This document shows, piece after piece, positions 9,857-18,971 of a DNA stretch of 64,000 bases. Origin of the DNA: Alphaproteobacteria bacterium (lineage in GTDB: Bacteria > Pseudomonadota > Alphaproteobacteria > UBA6615); assembly GCA_039980135.1 (NCBI GenBank), contig JBDXCV010000006.1, positions 186,001 to 250,000 of the forward strand, written 5' to 3'. A model generated the notes under the pieces. That model was not told where the DNA came from. It made no database searches and was given only the letters and a program-made list of their open reading frames with translations. A program made the translations under genes and the position numbers. Numbering within the stretch: the stretch's first letter is position 1; each line of letters opens with the position of its first letter.

Positions 9857-10941
9857 GCCTGGATGACAAACTCGACCGGGTGGTCGAACGCCATACGCAA
9901 CTGTCCGATCTGCTGGCGAATACCGACGGCAGCGATCCGCAGGAGTATGTCCGGCTGTCGAAGGAGTATGCCGAACTTGGCCAGGTGGTGGAGAAGGTGT
10001 TGGCGCTGCGCGGTGCGCATGACGAAATCGCGGGCCTCGACGAGATCCTTGCGGATGGCGAGGCCGATGCTGAAATGAAGGATCTCGCCCAGCTCGAGAT
10101 CGAGGAACTGCGCGACCGTGTGCCCGAGCTCGAGCAGTCTCTCAAGCTCATGCTTCTGCCCAGGGACGAGGCGGACACAAAGAATGCGATCCTCGAAATA
10201 CGCGCCGGTACCGGGGGCGACGAGGCGGGCCTCTTCGCCGGGACCCTGTTCCGGATGTATCAGCGCTATGCGGAGAACAAGGGCTGGAAAGTCGAAGTGA
10301 TGGATTCCAGCGGCACGGGTATCGGCGGTTACAAGGAAGTCGTCGCGAGCATCAGCGGCCAGGATGTGTTCTCGCGTATGAAGTACGAATCCGGGGTGCA
10401 CCGGGTACAGCGGGTGCCCGAGACGGAGAGCAGCGGTCGGATTCATACGTCCGCGGCGACTGTCGCGGTGCTGCCGGAAGCCGAGGAAGTCGATATCGAC
10501 GTCGCCGAGAGCGACCTGCGGGTGGATACCTACCGCGCGTCGGGCCCGGGCGGGCAGTCGGTCAACACGACCGACAGCGCGGTGCGGATCACCCATATTC
10601 CGACCGGGATCGTGGTGACCCAGCAGGACGAAAAATCCCAGCACAAGAACAGGGCCAAGGCGATGCGGGTCTTGCGCGCGCGTCTGTATGAACATGAGCG
10701 CCAGCTGATCGACGCCGAACGCGCCGCGTCGCGGCGCAGCCAGGTGGGTTCGGGAGACCGCTCCGAGCGTATCCGCACTTATAATTTTCCCCAGGGCCGG
10801 GTGACCGATCACCGGATCAACCTGACCCTTCACAAACTCGACCGAATCCTCGACGGGGAGGCGCTGGACGAACTGGTTGATGCGCTGACCACCGAAGACC
10901 AGGCCGCCCAACTTGCCGAGGATGACAGTCAAGATGCCTGA
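9853..10941 (+). CDS. prfA: Peptide chain release factor 1 (RF1)
   Basis: Recognises UAA and UAG stop codons and triggers peptide release on the ribosome. At 362 residues it has the normal RF1 length. The universal GGQ motif is seen in [17 protein letters not shown], and [19 protein letters not shown] carries the stop-codon recognition region. The N-terminal third is helical and acidic. Its start overlaps the hemA stop by four bases and its end overlaps the start of prmC, whose product methylates the GGQ glutamine, so the three are very likely one transcript. Confidence 0.97.
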   Translation: MSLDDKLDRVVERHTQLSDLLANTDGSDPQEYVRLSKEYAELGQVVEKVLALRGAHDEIAGLDEILADGEADAEMKDLAQLEIEELRDRVPELEQSLKLMLLPRDEADTKNAILEIRAGTGGDEAGLFAGTLFRMYQRYAENKGWKVEVMDSSGTGIGGYKEVVASISGQDVFSRMKYESGVHRVQRVPETESSGRIHTSAATVAVLPEAEEVDIDVAESDLRVDTYRASGPGGQSVNTTDSAVRITHIPTGIVVTQQDEKSQHKNRAKAMRVLRARLYEHERQLIDAERAASRRSQVGSGDRSERIRTYNFPQGRVTDHRINLTLHKLDRILDGEALDELVDALTTEDQAAQLAEDDSQDA

Positions 10942-11806
10942 GACGATTTCCAACACGATTGCCGCAGCGCTGGCGGAGGCCGGCGGGCGGTTGCGCGCGG
11001 TCGGTGCCGACAGCCCTGAACTCGATGCGCGGGTCCTGTTGCGCCAGGTGACCGGGCACGAAGATGCCTGGATGATCGCCAATCCCGACGCCGAAATCGA
11101 TGCGGCTGCGTTGCACTGCTTTACGGAACTGTTGGAGCGCCGCGAACGCCGCGAACCGGTTTCGCAGATCGTCGGCGAACGTGAGTTCTGGTCGCGAACT
11201 TTCCGCGTGACGGCAGATGTTCTGACGCCGCGTCCCGATACCGAAACCCTGATCGAGACGGTTCTGGCGCGCATCGAGGACCGAGATGCGCCGTTGCGTA
11301 TACTGGATCTGGGAACCGGTAGCGGGTGTATTGCGTTGACGTTGCTGGCGGAATGTCCGAACGCCACCGCGCTGGGTGTGGATGTGTCTCCGGCGGCGCT
11401 GGACGTGGCGGCCGCCAATGCGGAAGCGCTGGGTCTGGCCGGAAGGGTCGAGTGGCGCGAGACTGATTGGTGCGAGGGTATCGAGGGGCCGTTCGACGTC
11501 ATCGTCTCCAATCCCCCCTATATCGCGCGCTACGAGTTGAAGCATCTCGATCCGGAAGTGCGGGAGTTTGAACCCAACATGGCCCTGGACGGGGGGGCCG
11601 ACGGAATGGCCGCATACCGGCGCATCATTCCCCAGTTCAAAAGACTCGGGACCGGCCGGTCGGTGATCGCCCTGGAACTGGGGCAGGGGCAGGCGCGCGG
11701 TGTTGCCGCACTCGGCCGCGTTGCCGGGCTGCGCATCGCCGAGGTCGACCAGGATATCGCGCGTCGGGCGCGGGTCATCACCTTTGAGCCGAATACGCAG
11801 GGTTAA
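10934..11806 (+). CDS. prmC: Release factor glutamine methyltransferase
   Basis: N5-methylates the glutamine of the release-factor GGQ motif using SAM. Has the SAM motif [20 protein letters not shown] and the family signature [21 protein letters not shown] start at ATG 10934, which gives 290 residues and begins [13 protein letters not shown], overlapping the end of prfA by eight bases. An in-frame ATG at 10922 is an alternative. Functionally coupled to the gene before it. Confidence 0.94.
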   Translation: MPETISNTIAAALAEAGGRLRAVGADSPELDARVLLRQVTGHEDAWMIANPDAEIDAAALHCFTELLERRERREPVSQIVGEREFWSRTFRVTADVLTPRPDTETLIETVLARIEDRDAPLRILDLGTGSGCIALTLLAECPNATALGVDVSPAALDVAAANAEALGLAGRVEWRETDWCEGIEGPFDVIVSNPPYIARYELKHLDPEVREFEPNMALDGGADGMAAYRRIIPQFKRLGTGRSVIALELGQGQARGVAALGRVAGLRIAEVDQDIARRARVITFEPNTQG

Positions 11807-11835
11807 TGAAGCGCAAAAAGTGCTTGGAAAACAAA

Positions 11836-11904
11836 ACCGGGCCGCATAGGGTGCCCCGGTCAGATATGCCGTAGGGTGCCTGTAGGGATCACAATCCCAC
11901 AGGC
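11836..11904 (+). other. Two consecutive hairpins in the prmC-DUF4167 intergenic region
   Basis: ACCGGG at 11836-11841 pairs with CCCGGT at 11855-11860. Then GCCTGT (11878-11883) plus GGGAT (11885-11889) pair with ATCCC (11894-11898) plus ACAGGC (11899-11904), with one bulged A and a four-base loop. There is no U-tract, so this is not a classical terminator. It lies in a 245-base gap and could be a weak terminator, an RNA-processing site or a structured leader of the next gene. Confidence 0.45.
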
Positions 11905-12051
11905 CTTGGCGAATAATCTGAACTCCCGGATCCGAACTTGAAGTGACCTCTTGCGGTTGAGCGGTCATTTCCGGAAAGCGTGTGATCCCAAAGGGCGGCG
12001 CCGGTTTGAACGGGAGTTGGACCGTAATCAGTAATCTGATCGACGGAAGCA

Positions 12052-12693
12052 ATGCGACCAAACTCGAATAACAACAGGCGGGCACGGGGCCGCGGCGGAC
12101 GCAAGTCCGGCAATTCCCGGAACCAGACATATGACAGCAACGGCCCCGGCGCACGCGTACGCGGGAATCCGTCGCAGATCTATGAGAAGTATCAGCAACT
12201 GGCCCGCGATGCGGGCTCGGCCGGTGACCGCGTGGGGGCAGAAAACTATCTGCAGCATGCGGAGCATTATTACCGATTGATGGCTGCCGCCGCCGCGAAG
12301 AACGAGCAACGCAGCGGCTCGGATGACGGGGCGCGGGAAGACTCATCTCGCGATGATTCATCTCGCGATGATTCATCACGCAACGATCCGCCGCGTGAAT
12401 CGAGCCGCGATTCGAACCGCGATTCGGGCAACGGTCATGGATCCTTTGTCGAGAACTTGCAGGCCGAAGATACGGACACCGACGGTGATGGCGCAGGTGC
12501 CGCATCGAAGGGCGAGAAGGCAGACGATGCCGGTTCACGCTCGAATGGTCGCAAGCGGCGCTCGCGTCGCAGCAACGGCCGCACGGCTGCGGCAAACGGC
12601 AATGCGGATTCCGACGGTAATGTCGCCGATGACTCTGCAAGCAAGTCAGACGATACGGATGGCAACGACGACGGCGAGACCGTGACGGCCTAG
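12052..12693 (+). CDS. DUF4167 domain protein (alphaproteobacterial, putative RNA-binding)
   Basis: Short basic N-terminus with RRARGRGGRKSG, then the conserved core NPSQIYEKYQQLARDAGSAG and AENYLQHAEHYYRLMAAA, which I recognise as the DUF4167 family found next to prfA-prmC in alphaproteobacteria. The remaining 130 residues are low-complexity Ser/Arg/Asp/Asn-rich and end with a basic stretch GRKRRSRRSNGR. The 213-residue protein is probably largely disordered outside the core. ATG at 12052 follows GGAAG. Biochemical role unknown; the basic Arg/Gly head suggests RNA contact, which is inference. Confidence 0.82.
   Translation: MRPNSNNNRRARGRGGRKSGNSRNQTYDSNGPGARVRGNPSQIYEKYQQLARDAGSAGDRVGAENYLQHAEHYYRLMAAAAAKNEQRSGSDDGAREDSSRDDSSRDDSSRNDPPRESSRDSNRDSGNGHGSFVENLQAEDTDTDGDGAGAASKGEKADDAGSRSNGRKRRSRRSNGRTAAANGNADSDGNVADDSASKSDDTDGNDDGETVTA
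12340..12384 (+). repeat. Three tandem 15-base repeats inside the DUF4167 gene
   Basis: Units 12340-12354, 12355-12369 and 12370-12384 share the form GAYTCATCWCGCRAY and encode DSSRD/DSSRD/DSSRN. Units 1 and 2 differ by one base. They are followed by a shorter RDSNRDS repetition. The unit length keeps the frame, so changes in copy number would only alter the length of a disordered tail. Confidence 0.8.
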
Positions 12694-12724
12694 TTGCTCA
12701 TGTCGGCCGGTTGCCGGCTGGCGG

Positions 12725-13483
12725 TCAGTGCGGCGCGATCGGGTCTCCCGGTCGGATTTCGCCCGGTTCGACGATCCGCGCATAGACCCCCATATCGGCA
12801 TGGCCCCAATCCTTTTGCAGGGCACCGGGAAGGTTCATGTCGCGCGTGGCCGTATCAGGATTGACGTTGGTCGCGGCACATCGCCGAATGCGTTTGACGA
12901 CCTCGGCGACGGCGCTGCCGATTTGAATCCTGCGGTCCAACCAGTCGAATTCCGACCATGGGGGTACACCGTCGAAATAGACGTTTGCCCGAAACCGGCG
13001 CGCGTCGATGTCGGCGTCGATGGATGCGCCCAGCGCGGCGATACTGTCGAGATTGACCAGCGAGATCACCTTCGCGTCGAGATCGGAGAAACTATGGTTG
13101 CCGGCCTCGAGTAGAGTCGGTGGCCCGTCGATTTCGTCGGTGAGAAATTCGCTGAAGAATGCCTCGACCTTCGCGCGGCCCTCGGGCGTGGAAAGGCTTG
13201 CGGAGACGACGATCCGGGCCTTCCGGCGCAGGGTAAGTCGATCCGCCGCGGAATCGAACTCGGCTTCCAGTTCCGCCAGTTTTTCATCGCGCACAAGCGC
13301 CAGGAAGTTGGTTTTCGGCATCCAGACCGGGTTTTCCGTGTCGAATGCGAATCCGGGTCGACCGAGCGCAAACCGCCGGTCATCCTTGATTGTTTGCCCT
13401 TCTGTCAGGCTTGCACGGGGCAGAATGAGGCCCGACAGGCCCTTAACCGGGTAGCTACGAATTTCTGAGATACTGGCGTTCAT
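12725..13483 (-). CDS. MOSC domain-containing protein
   Basis: The 252-residue protein has an N-terminal MOSC beta-barrel segment (ISEIRSYPVKGLSGLILPRA, DRRFALGRPG) and a C-terminal MOSC domain with FRANVYFDGVPPWSEFDW and RRCAATNVNPDT. MOSC proteins relate to molybdenum-cofactor sulfuration or to Mo enzymes that reduce N-hydroxylated compounds (YcbX/mARC type). The conserved Cys in RCAATNV fits that lineage. It converges with the DUF4167 gene and is divergent from clpB. Specific substrate unknown. Confidence 0.85.
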   Translation of the reverse strand: MNASISEIRSYPVKGLSGLILPRASLTEGQTIKDDRRFALGRPGFAFDTENPVWMPKTNFLALVRDEKLAELEAEFDSAADRLTLRRKARIVVSASLSTPEGRAKVEAFFSEFLTDEIDGPPTLLEAGNHSFSDLDAKVISLVNLDSIAALGASIDADIDARRFRANVYFDGVPPWSEFDWLDRRIQIGSAVAEVVKRIRRCAATNVNPDTATRDMNLPGALQKDWGHADMGVYARIVEPGEIRPGDPIAPH

Positions 13484-13534
13484 ATCAGGGAACTATTCCT
13501 GCTGAATTAGTCGACGATGGGTCGAGACGAAGGT

Positions 13535-13564
13535 CTTGTGTTGCGTCAAAGCAACACCATATTT
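13535..13564 (+). promoter_or_regulatory. Predicted sigma32 (RpoH) heat-shock promoter of clpB
   Basis: CTTG at 13535-13538 is followed after an 18-base spacer by CCATATTT at 13557-13564. This resembles the alphaproteobacterial heat-shock form (CTTG, 17-18 bases, CYTAT-like -10). It sits about 120 bases before the clpB start, in the only intergenic space before a gene known to be heat-shock controlled. No start-site data. Confidence 0.6.
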
Positions 13565-13688
13565 CAAGGACGTGGACTGGCTTGTGCATCGAGATGGCGG
13601 GCCGCCAGCGTGTCCTTGTGGCGAATGCCGGAACCGGGTTCGCCGTCCATGCCCGCCTCATGCGAGGGGGTCGTTCGAGGAGTAGAAC

Positions 13689-16286
13689 ATGAATTTCGAG
13701 AAATATACCGAACGCGCGCGCGGATTCGTTCAGGTCGCGCAGGATCTGGCGCAACGCAGTGCGCATCAGCAATTGGTGCCGGAGCATCTGTTGAAGGCCC
13801 TGCTCGACGACGAGGAGGGTTTGTGCGCCAACCTTATCCGGGCCGCCGGCGGCGATGCCGCAGGCGCGGAGCAGGCTGTCGAGCTGGCGCTCGGCAAACT
13901 TCCCAAGGTCGAGGGTCAAGGCGCCGGACAGATTTACCTGTCCCAGGAAACCAGCCGCATCTTGAGCGCCGCACAGGATGTCGCCGACAAGGCAGGTGAC
14001 AGCTTCGTCACGGTCGAGCGACTTCTGCTGGCCGTTGCCCTGGCGACGGGAACCAATGCGGCAAAAATCCTGGCTGATGCGAATGTCACGCCGCAGGCGT
14101 TGAACGAGGCGATCAATGCGTTGCGCAAGGGTCGGACAGCCGACAGCGCCACGGCGGAAAATGCCTATGAGGCCCTGGCCAAATACACCCGTGACCTGAC
14201 TGCGGCGGCCCGCGACGGCAAGCTCGATCCCGTGATCGGCCGCGACGAGGAAATTCGCCGGACGATTCAGGTTCTCGCACGGCGAACCAAGAACAACCCG
14301 GTGCTTATTGGTGAGCCGGGCGTCGGCAAGACCGCCATTGTCGAAGGGCTCGCCCTGCGTATCATCAATGGCGATGTACCCGAAAGCCTGCGCGACAAGC
14401 GGCTGCTGTCGCTCGACATGGGTGCGCTGATCGCCGGGGCGAAGTTCCGTGGTGAGTTCGAGGAACGCCTCAAGGCGGTGCTCGAAGAGGTCGGCTCGGC
14501 GGCCGGTGAGATCGTGCTGTTCATCGACGAGATGCACACGATTGTTGGCGCCGGTGCGGCCGAGGGTTCAATGGATGCCTCCAACATGCTCAAGCCCGCC
14601 CTGGCGCGCGGCGAGCTGCATTGTGTAGGTGCAACGACGTTGGACGAGTATCGAAAGCATGTCGAGAAGGACGCGGCCCTGGCTCGACGCTTTCAGCCGG
14701 TCTTTGTCTCCGAACCGACCGTGGCGGATACGATTTCGATCCTGCGCGGCCTGAAGGAGAAGTACGAGCTTCATCACGGTGTGCGGATTACCGATTCCGC
14801 GCTTGTCTCGGCGGCAACATTGTCCAACCGCTATATCACTGACCGGTTTCTGCCGGACAAGGCGATCGACCTCGTCGATGAGGCCGCATCCCGGTTGCGG
14901 ATGGAAGTCGATTCGAAACCCGAGGAGATCGATGAACTCGACCGCCGCATCATCCAGCTCAAGATCGAGCGTGAAGCGCTGAAGAAGGAAAGCGACAAGG
15001 CTTCCAAGGACCGGCTGGAGGTGCTGGAGGAAGATCTCGGCGAGCTCGAAGCCAGGTCGGCGGATCTCACCTTTGTCTGGCAGGCGGAGAAGGAGAAACT
15101 TGCCGGGACCCAGAAAATCAAGGAGCAGCTCGATGCCGCGCGACTCGAGTTGGAACAGGCGCAGCGTGTCGGCAACCTGGAACGCGCGGGTGAACTGGCC
15201 TATGGGCGGATTCCCGACCTGGAGCGCGCCGTGGCCGAGGCCAATGAGGCGCCGGACGGCAACATGCTCGACGAGGAAGTGACGGATTCCCATATCGCCG
15301 GCGTGGTCTCACGCTGGACGGGTGTGCCCGTGGACAAGATGCTCGAAGGCGAGCGGGAGCGGTTGCTGGAGATGGAAGCCATGCTCGGTGCCCGGGTCAT
15401 CGGGCAGGGTGAGGCGATCGGCGCCATCTCCAACGCGGTGCGTCGCGCGCGCGCCGGGCTGCAGGACCCGGATCGGCCGATCGGGTCGTTCCTGTTCCTC
15501 GGGCCGACCGGCGTCGGCAAGACCGAACTGACCAAGGCGCTTGCCGAGTTCATGTTCGACGACGAGCACGCAATGGTTCGCGTGGATATGTCGGAGTATA
15601 TGGAAAAGCACGCGGTGGCCCGCCTCATCGGTGCACCGCCGGGATATGTCGGCTACGAAGAGGGTGGCGCCCTGACCGAAGCCGTCCGGCGACGGCCGTA
15701 TCAGGTCATCCTGTTCGACGAGATCGAGAAGGCCCATCCCGACGTCTTCAATGTGTTGCTGCAGGTGCTGGATGATGGTCGGCTGACCGACGGACAGGGA
15801 CGCACGGTCGACTTCAAGAACACGCTGATCATCCTGACGTCGAATTTGGGCAGTGAGCATCTCGCCAACCAGCCAGATGGCGAGGATACGGGTCAGGTCC
15901 GCGAGGCGGTAATGGAAGTCGTCCGCGGTGCCTTTCGGCCTGAATTCCTCAACCGCCTGGACGAAGTGCTACTGTTCCATCGCCTGACGCGCGACCAGAT
16001 GTCCGGCATCGTGGAGATCCAGCTGGCCCATCTCCGGCGCCTGCTTGAAGACCGCAAGATCGGTCTTGATCTGGACGATGCGGCGACCGCCTGGTTGGCG
16101 AACGCCGGATATGACCCGGTCTATGGCGCGCGACCGCTCAAGCGGGTCATCCAGCGGTATCTCCAGAATCCGTTGGCGACGATGCTGCTCGAGGGCACGA
16201 TTGTGGACGGTGAAGTGGTCCGGGTGGGCGCCGGCGCCGACGGCCTCGTCATCAATGGCGAGGTCGTGCAGGCCGAAGCGGCCTGA
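13689..16286 (+). CDS. clpB: ClpB, ATP-dependent disaggregase chaperone
   Basis: Hsp100 machine that works with DnaK to pull proteins out of aggregates. The 865-residue protein has the Clp N-domain (1-145), first AAA+ module with Walker A GEPGVGKT near residue 208 and Walker B LFIDEMH, and a long coiled-coil middle domain (about 410-525), which separates ClpB from ClpA. The second AAA+ module has GPTGVGKT near 607 and [13 protein letters not shown]. Start at ATG 13689 follows GAGGAG. No ClpP-binding loop was recognised. A sigma32-like promoter lies upstream. Confidence 0.97.
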   Translation: MNFEKYTERARGFVQVAQDLAQRSAHQQLVPEHLLKALLDDEEGLCANLIRAAGGDAAGAEQAVELALGKLPKVEGQGAGQIYLSQETSRILSAAQDVADKAGDSFVTVERLLLAVALATGTNAAKILADANVTPQALNEAINALRKGRTADSATAENAYEALAKYTRDLTAAARDGKLDPVIGRDEEIRRTIQVLARRTKNNPVLIGEPGVGKTAIVEGLALRIINGDVPESLRDKRLLSLDMGALIAGAKFRGEFEERLKAVLEEVGSAAGEIVLFIDEMHTIVGAGAAEGSMDASNMLKPALARGELHCVGATTLDEYRKHVEKDAALARRFQPVFVSEPTVADTISILRGLKEKYELHHGVRITDSALVSAATLSNRYITDRFLPDKAIDLVDEAASRLRMEVDSKPEEIDELDRRIIQLKIEREALKKESDKASKDRLEVLEEDLGELEARSADLTFVWQAEKEKLAGTQKIKEQLDAARLELEQAQRVGNLERAGELAYGRIPDLERAVAEANEAPDGNMLDEEVTDSHIAGVVSRWTGVPVDKMLEGERERLLEMEAMLGARVIGQGEAIGAISNAVRRARAGLQDPDRPIGSFLFLGPTGVGKTELTKALAEFMFDDEHAMVRVDMSEYMEKHAVARLIGAPPGYVGYEEGGALTEAVRRRPYQVILFDEIEKAHPDVFNVLLQVLDDGRLTDGQGRTVDFKNTLIILTSNLGSEHLANQPDGEDTGQVREAVMEVVRGAFRPEFLNRLDEVLLFHRLTRDQMSGIVEIQLAHLRRLLEDRKIGLDLDDAATAWLANAGYDPVYGARPLKRVIQRYLQNPLATMLLEGTIVDGEVVRVGAGADGLVINGEVVQAEAA

Positions 16287-16327
16287 CGGGCAACCTGCCA
16301 CCGCCAACCAGCGTGGAGATGTGACGC

Positions 16328-17356
16328 GTGACTGGACAATCCTCGCTCAGGCGCCGCTGGTTGATCCGTGGTGGATTGGTGATCCTGGTGCCGCTATGCG
16401 TCGTCGTGGCGATTTTGAGCTACTTCTTCACGGTCGGCGCAGTTGAGCGGCACGAGATTGCCATGCCCCCGCCCGGGCTTCCTGACCTGGCGGGCGATCA
16501 GAATGGTCGCCTCGGCAAGTATCTGGTTGATGGCCGGCTGGACGCATCGCGAATTGAGCCTCGCTTTGAGGAGATCCGCGGCCGGTTCGACGGCGTGCGC
16601 ATCATTTTCGTGCCGTCCTATCTCAGCGATGCCGTCATCCCGTCGGTTGAACTGGGCAATGACCTCGGTTACATGGCCGGTATCTACAGTTGGCTGGCCG
16701 AAGAGGGCATCGATGCCGAGATCGCGGATATCGAGACCGAAGACAGCGTCGCGGCGAATGCAGAGCGGCTCGTTCAGATCGTTGGAGACGGGACCTCCCC
16801 GGTTTGTTTCGTGACTCACAGCAAGGGTGGTCTCGATGTCATGGAGTATCTGCGCCGTGCCGCACCGGAACAGCGCGACCGCGTGGTGTGCTGGATCGCG
16901 ATGCAGGTGCCGTTTCGCGGCTCCCCCGTTGCCGATCTGGCGCGTCAAGTCTCGGGATTTCCCGAACTGATGGATGCGGTGCTTTCGGTTCTCGGGCGCC
17001 GGGGCGAATCCCTGAGAGATCTCACGACTGACGTGCGTGAAGCCTATCTCGAAGTGCACAGGGCCGAAATCGCGGCGGTACTCGAAACTGTCCCGATCCT
17101 GTGCGTGGCGACCTATGTCACCGATCCGGACAATTTTGCGCGGCCGACATCCTGGAGCTATCCGACGCTGCTATGGATGCATGGCAATGACGTGCCGAGC
17201 GACGGGCTGGTGCCCGTACGATCGGCGACCGATATCTGTCCGCGGTCGATCACCCTGGAAGGGCTCGATCACACCGGCATCGTCGCACCGGGACTGATCG
17301 CGCCGATCGATCAGACTGCGTTGATGCGACTTCTGTTGTTTTTCGTCCGTGGCTGA
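16328..17356 (+). CDS. Membrane-anchored alpha/beta-hydrolase-like protein
   Basis: The 342-residue protein has one N-terminal membrane segment (about 12-36: WLIRGGLVILVPLCVVVAIL) and a soluble domain predicted to lie outside the membrane. The lipase-type nucleophile elbow is FVTHSKGGLDVMEY with Ser165. Near the C-terminus DGLVPVRSATD may carry the acid and GLDHTGIV the catalytic histidine. This triad suggests a lipase or esterase; the substrate cannot be read. GTG start at 16328 follows GGAGATG. It lies 41 bases after clpB and may be read through from it. Confidence 0.7.
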   Translation: MTGQSSLRRRWLIRGGLVILVPLCVVVAILSYFFTVGAVERHEIAMPPPGLPDLAGDQNGRLGKYLVDGRLDASRIEPRFEEIRGRFDGVRIIFVPSYLSDAVIPSVELGNDLGYMAGIYSWLAEEGIDAEIADIETEDSVAANAERLVQIVGDGTSPVCFVTHSKGGLDVMEYLRRAAPEQRDRVVCWIAMQVPFRGSPVADLARQVSGFPELMDAVLSVLGRRGESLRDLTTDVREAYLEVHRAEIAAVLETVPILCVATYVTDPDNFARPTSWSYPTLLWMHGNDVPSDGLVPVRSATDICPRSITLEGLDHTGIVAPGLIAPIDQTALMRLLLFFVRG

Positions 17357-17388
17357 ACAAGCTGATTTTATGCTGGCGAAGTTTTTCC

Positions 17389-17415
17389 GGGAATAAACCC
17401 GCGATCCACCTGTTG
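17389..17415 (+). promoter_or_regulatory. Possible ECF-type promoter (GGGAATAAA, 16-base spacer, TGTT)
   Basis: GGGAATAAA at 17389-17397 resembles the GGAA-type -35 used by ECF sigma factors. TGTT at 17411 lies 16 bases after GGAAT, near the CGTT seen at many alphaproteobacterial ECF promoters. It is about 280 bases upstream of an ECF sigma gene, which would fit autoregulation with a long leader. The rest of the 335-base gap (17357-17691) shows nothing else I recognise. Confidence 0.25.
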
Positions 17416-17691
17416 ATGATGTGCCTAGGCAAGTAGGCGGTCGGGTGGCCGTGTGCAGGCCGTCGCCGGGAGACCGGGGGCGCCCCGCGTGCGCGGTCAT
17501 CCGGCGATTCTTTTGATTCGGCTCCTGGGCCGGTCCGGGCCCTGATCCCCACGCCCCTGACCACTACGCCCCGGGCGCGCCGAACTTGCCGGCGAATACC
17601 CCGAAAGGCGGCGGTCGGTGATATCTTCCAATGTCACTGTCCGCCGCCGCATTCGCATGCCAGTGTTGTATAAGGGGGCCGGAGACCGGGA

Positions 17692-18207
17692 ATGAAACGC
17701 AGTTCGTTCGAGCGCGTCGAGATGCATATACCCAACCTGCGCCGTTATGCGCTGGTGCTGTTGCGTCATGACGAGCCGCGGGCGGACGACCTGGTTCAGG
17801 ATTGTCTCGAACGCGCGATGAGCCGCTGGCATCTTTGGAAGCGGCCCGGGAATTTGCGCGGCTGGCTGTTCACCATTCTGCACAATATCTATGTCAATGA
17901 CGTGGCGCGGGCCGTGGCGCGGCCGGATGTCGTCGAAATCCAGGATTATTTCCCGGCGATGGCGGTGCCGCCCAACCAGGCGGACCGGATTCAGCTCCGC
18001 GAGGTGACCGCGGCTATTCAGGATCTGCCCGACACCCAGCGCCAGACCCTGTTGCTGGTGACGATGGAGGGCTTCAGTTACGACGAAACGGCGGACATCA
18101 CCGGCGTTCCCATCGGGACGGTAATGTCTCGCTTGTCGCGCGCGCGAGAGAAGGTGCGGGCGGCAAGTTGGGGGGAAACGCGAGACAGTGGACGGAGCAT
18201 AACGTGA
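17692..18207 (+). CDS. ECF-family RNA polymerase sigma factor
   Basis: The 171-residue protein has the two ECF regions: sigma2 with LRRYALVLLRHDEPRADDLV, DCLERAMSRWHLW and NLRGWLFTILHNIYVND; and sigma4 with IQDLPDTQRQTLLLVTMEGF, SYDETADITGVPIGTVMSRL and SRAREKVR. Length is normal for an ECF factor. The downstream anti-sigma gene overlaps its stop (GTGA). The stress it responds to is not visible in the sequence. Confidence 0.93.
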   Translation: MKRSSFERVEMHIPNLRRYALVLLRHDEPRADDLVQDCLERAMSRWHLWKRPGNLRGWLFTILHNIYVNDVARAVARPDVVEIQDYFPAMAVPPNQADRIQLREVTAAIQDLPDTQRQTLLLVTMEGFSYDETADITGVPIGTVMSRLSRAREKVRAASWGETRDSGRSIT

Positions 18208-18971
18208 GCGATCTTCCCGAAATTCCCACCGAGGATGAGATACAGGCGCTGGTGGATGGCCGCCTCGATCCCGGTCGTCGCGCCGAGGTTGAGGCCTGGT
18301 TGTCCGCGAACCCCGATGAGGCCATGCGGGTCGCGGAGTTCCGCGCCATTTCGAGCGCCGTCGAGCGAGTTTATGACCCTCTTTTGGAACGGCAGATTCC
18401 GGCACGACTCCAGAATATCGGCGCGTCGGCGCCGGTCCGCAGCCCGATCTGGCATGTGGCGGCGATGGTCGCGCTGATTGCTGTGGGCGCCGCCGGTGGC
18501 TGGTTTGCGAATGATGCGGTGAGTACGGGTGAGGACCCGAATGTCAGTCTGGCGCGTGGTGCGGTGAAAGCGCATCAGATGTATGCGCGCGAAGTACGCC
18601 ATGCCGTCGAGGTGCCGGCGAGCGAGGAAGCCCATCTGGTCGCCTGGCTTTCAAAGCGCCTGGACGCGCCGTTGCTGGCACCCAACCTGGATGGTGAGGG
18701 TTATCGGCTCGTGGGGGGACGTCTCCTGCCGGCGTCCGAATCCGGTCCGGCGGCACAATTCATGTACGAAGCGGAATCGGGTGAGCGGCTCACGCTTTAT
18801 GTCGAGCAGAACCTGGCGGGGGGTGAGACGGCGTTCCGTTTTACCGAGTATGACGATGTCTCGGCGTTCTGGTGGAAGGACGGGCCGCTGGCCTATGTGC
18901 TGATCGGTCAGGGCGCGCGTGACCGCCTGCTGTCACTGGCCCGCGCGACCTATCAGGAACTTAATCCGTAA
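18204..18971 (+). CDS. Anti-sigma factor, membrane-anchored
   Basis: GTG start at 18204 overlaps the sigma-factor stop and follows GGAG, giving 255 residues. The cytoplasmic N-terminus (EIPTEDEIQALVDGRLDPGR, VEAWLSANPDEAMRVAEF) resembles the short helical sigma-binding domain of anti-ECF factors. It lacks the HxxxCxxC zinc motif, since there is no cysteine in that part. One membrane segment is seen near residues 90-110 (IWHVAAMVALIAVGAAGGWF), followed by a periplasmic domain. By position it controls the adjacent sigma factor. Its last 11 bases overlap the convergent M23 gene. Confidence 0.86.
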   Translation: MSDLPEIPTEDEIQALVDGRLDPGRRAEVEAWLSANPDEAMRVAEFRAISSAVERVYDPLLERQIPARLQNIGASAPVRSPIWHVAAMVALIAVGAAGGWFANDAVSTGEDPNVSLARGAVKAHQMYAREVRHAVEVPASEEAHLVAWLSKRLDAPLLAPNLDGEGYRLVGGRLLPASESGPAAQFMYEAESGERLTLYVEQNLAGGETAFRFTEYDDVSAFWWKDGPLAYVLIGQGARDRLLSLARATYQELNP

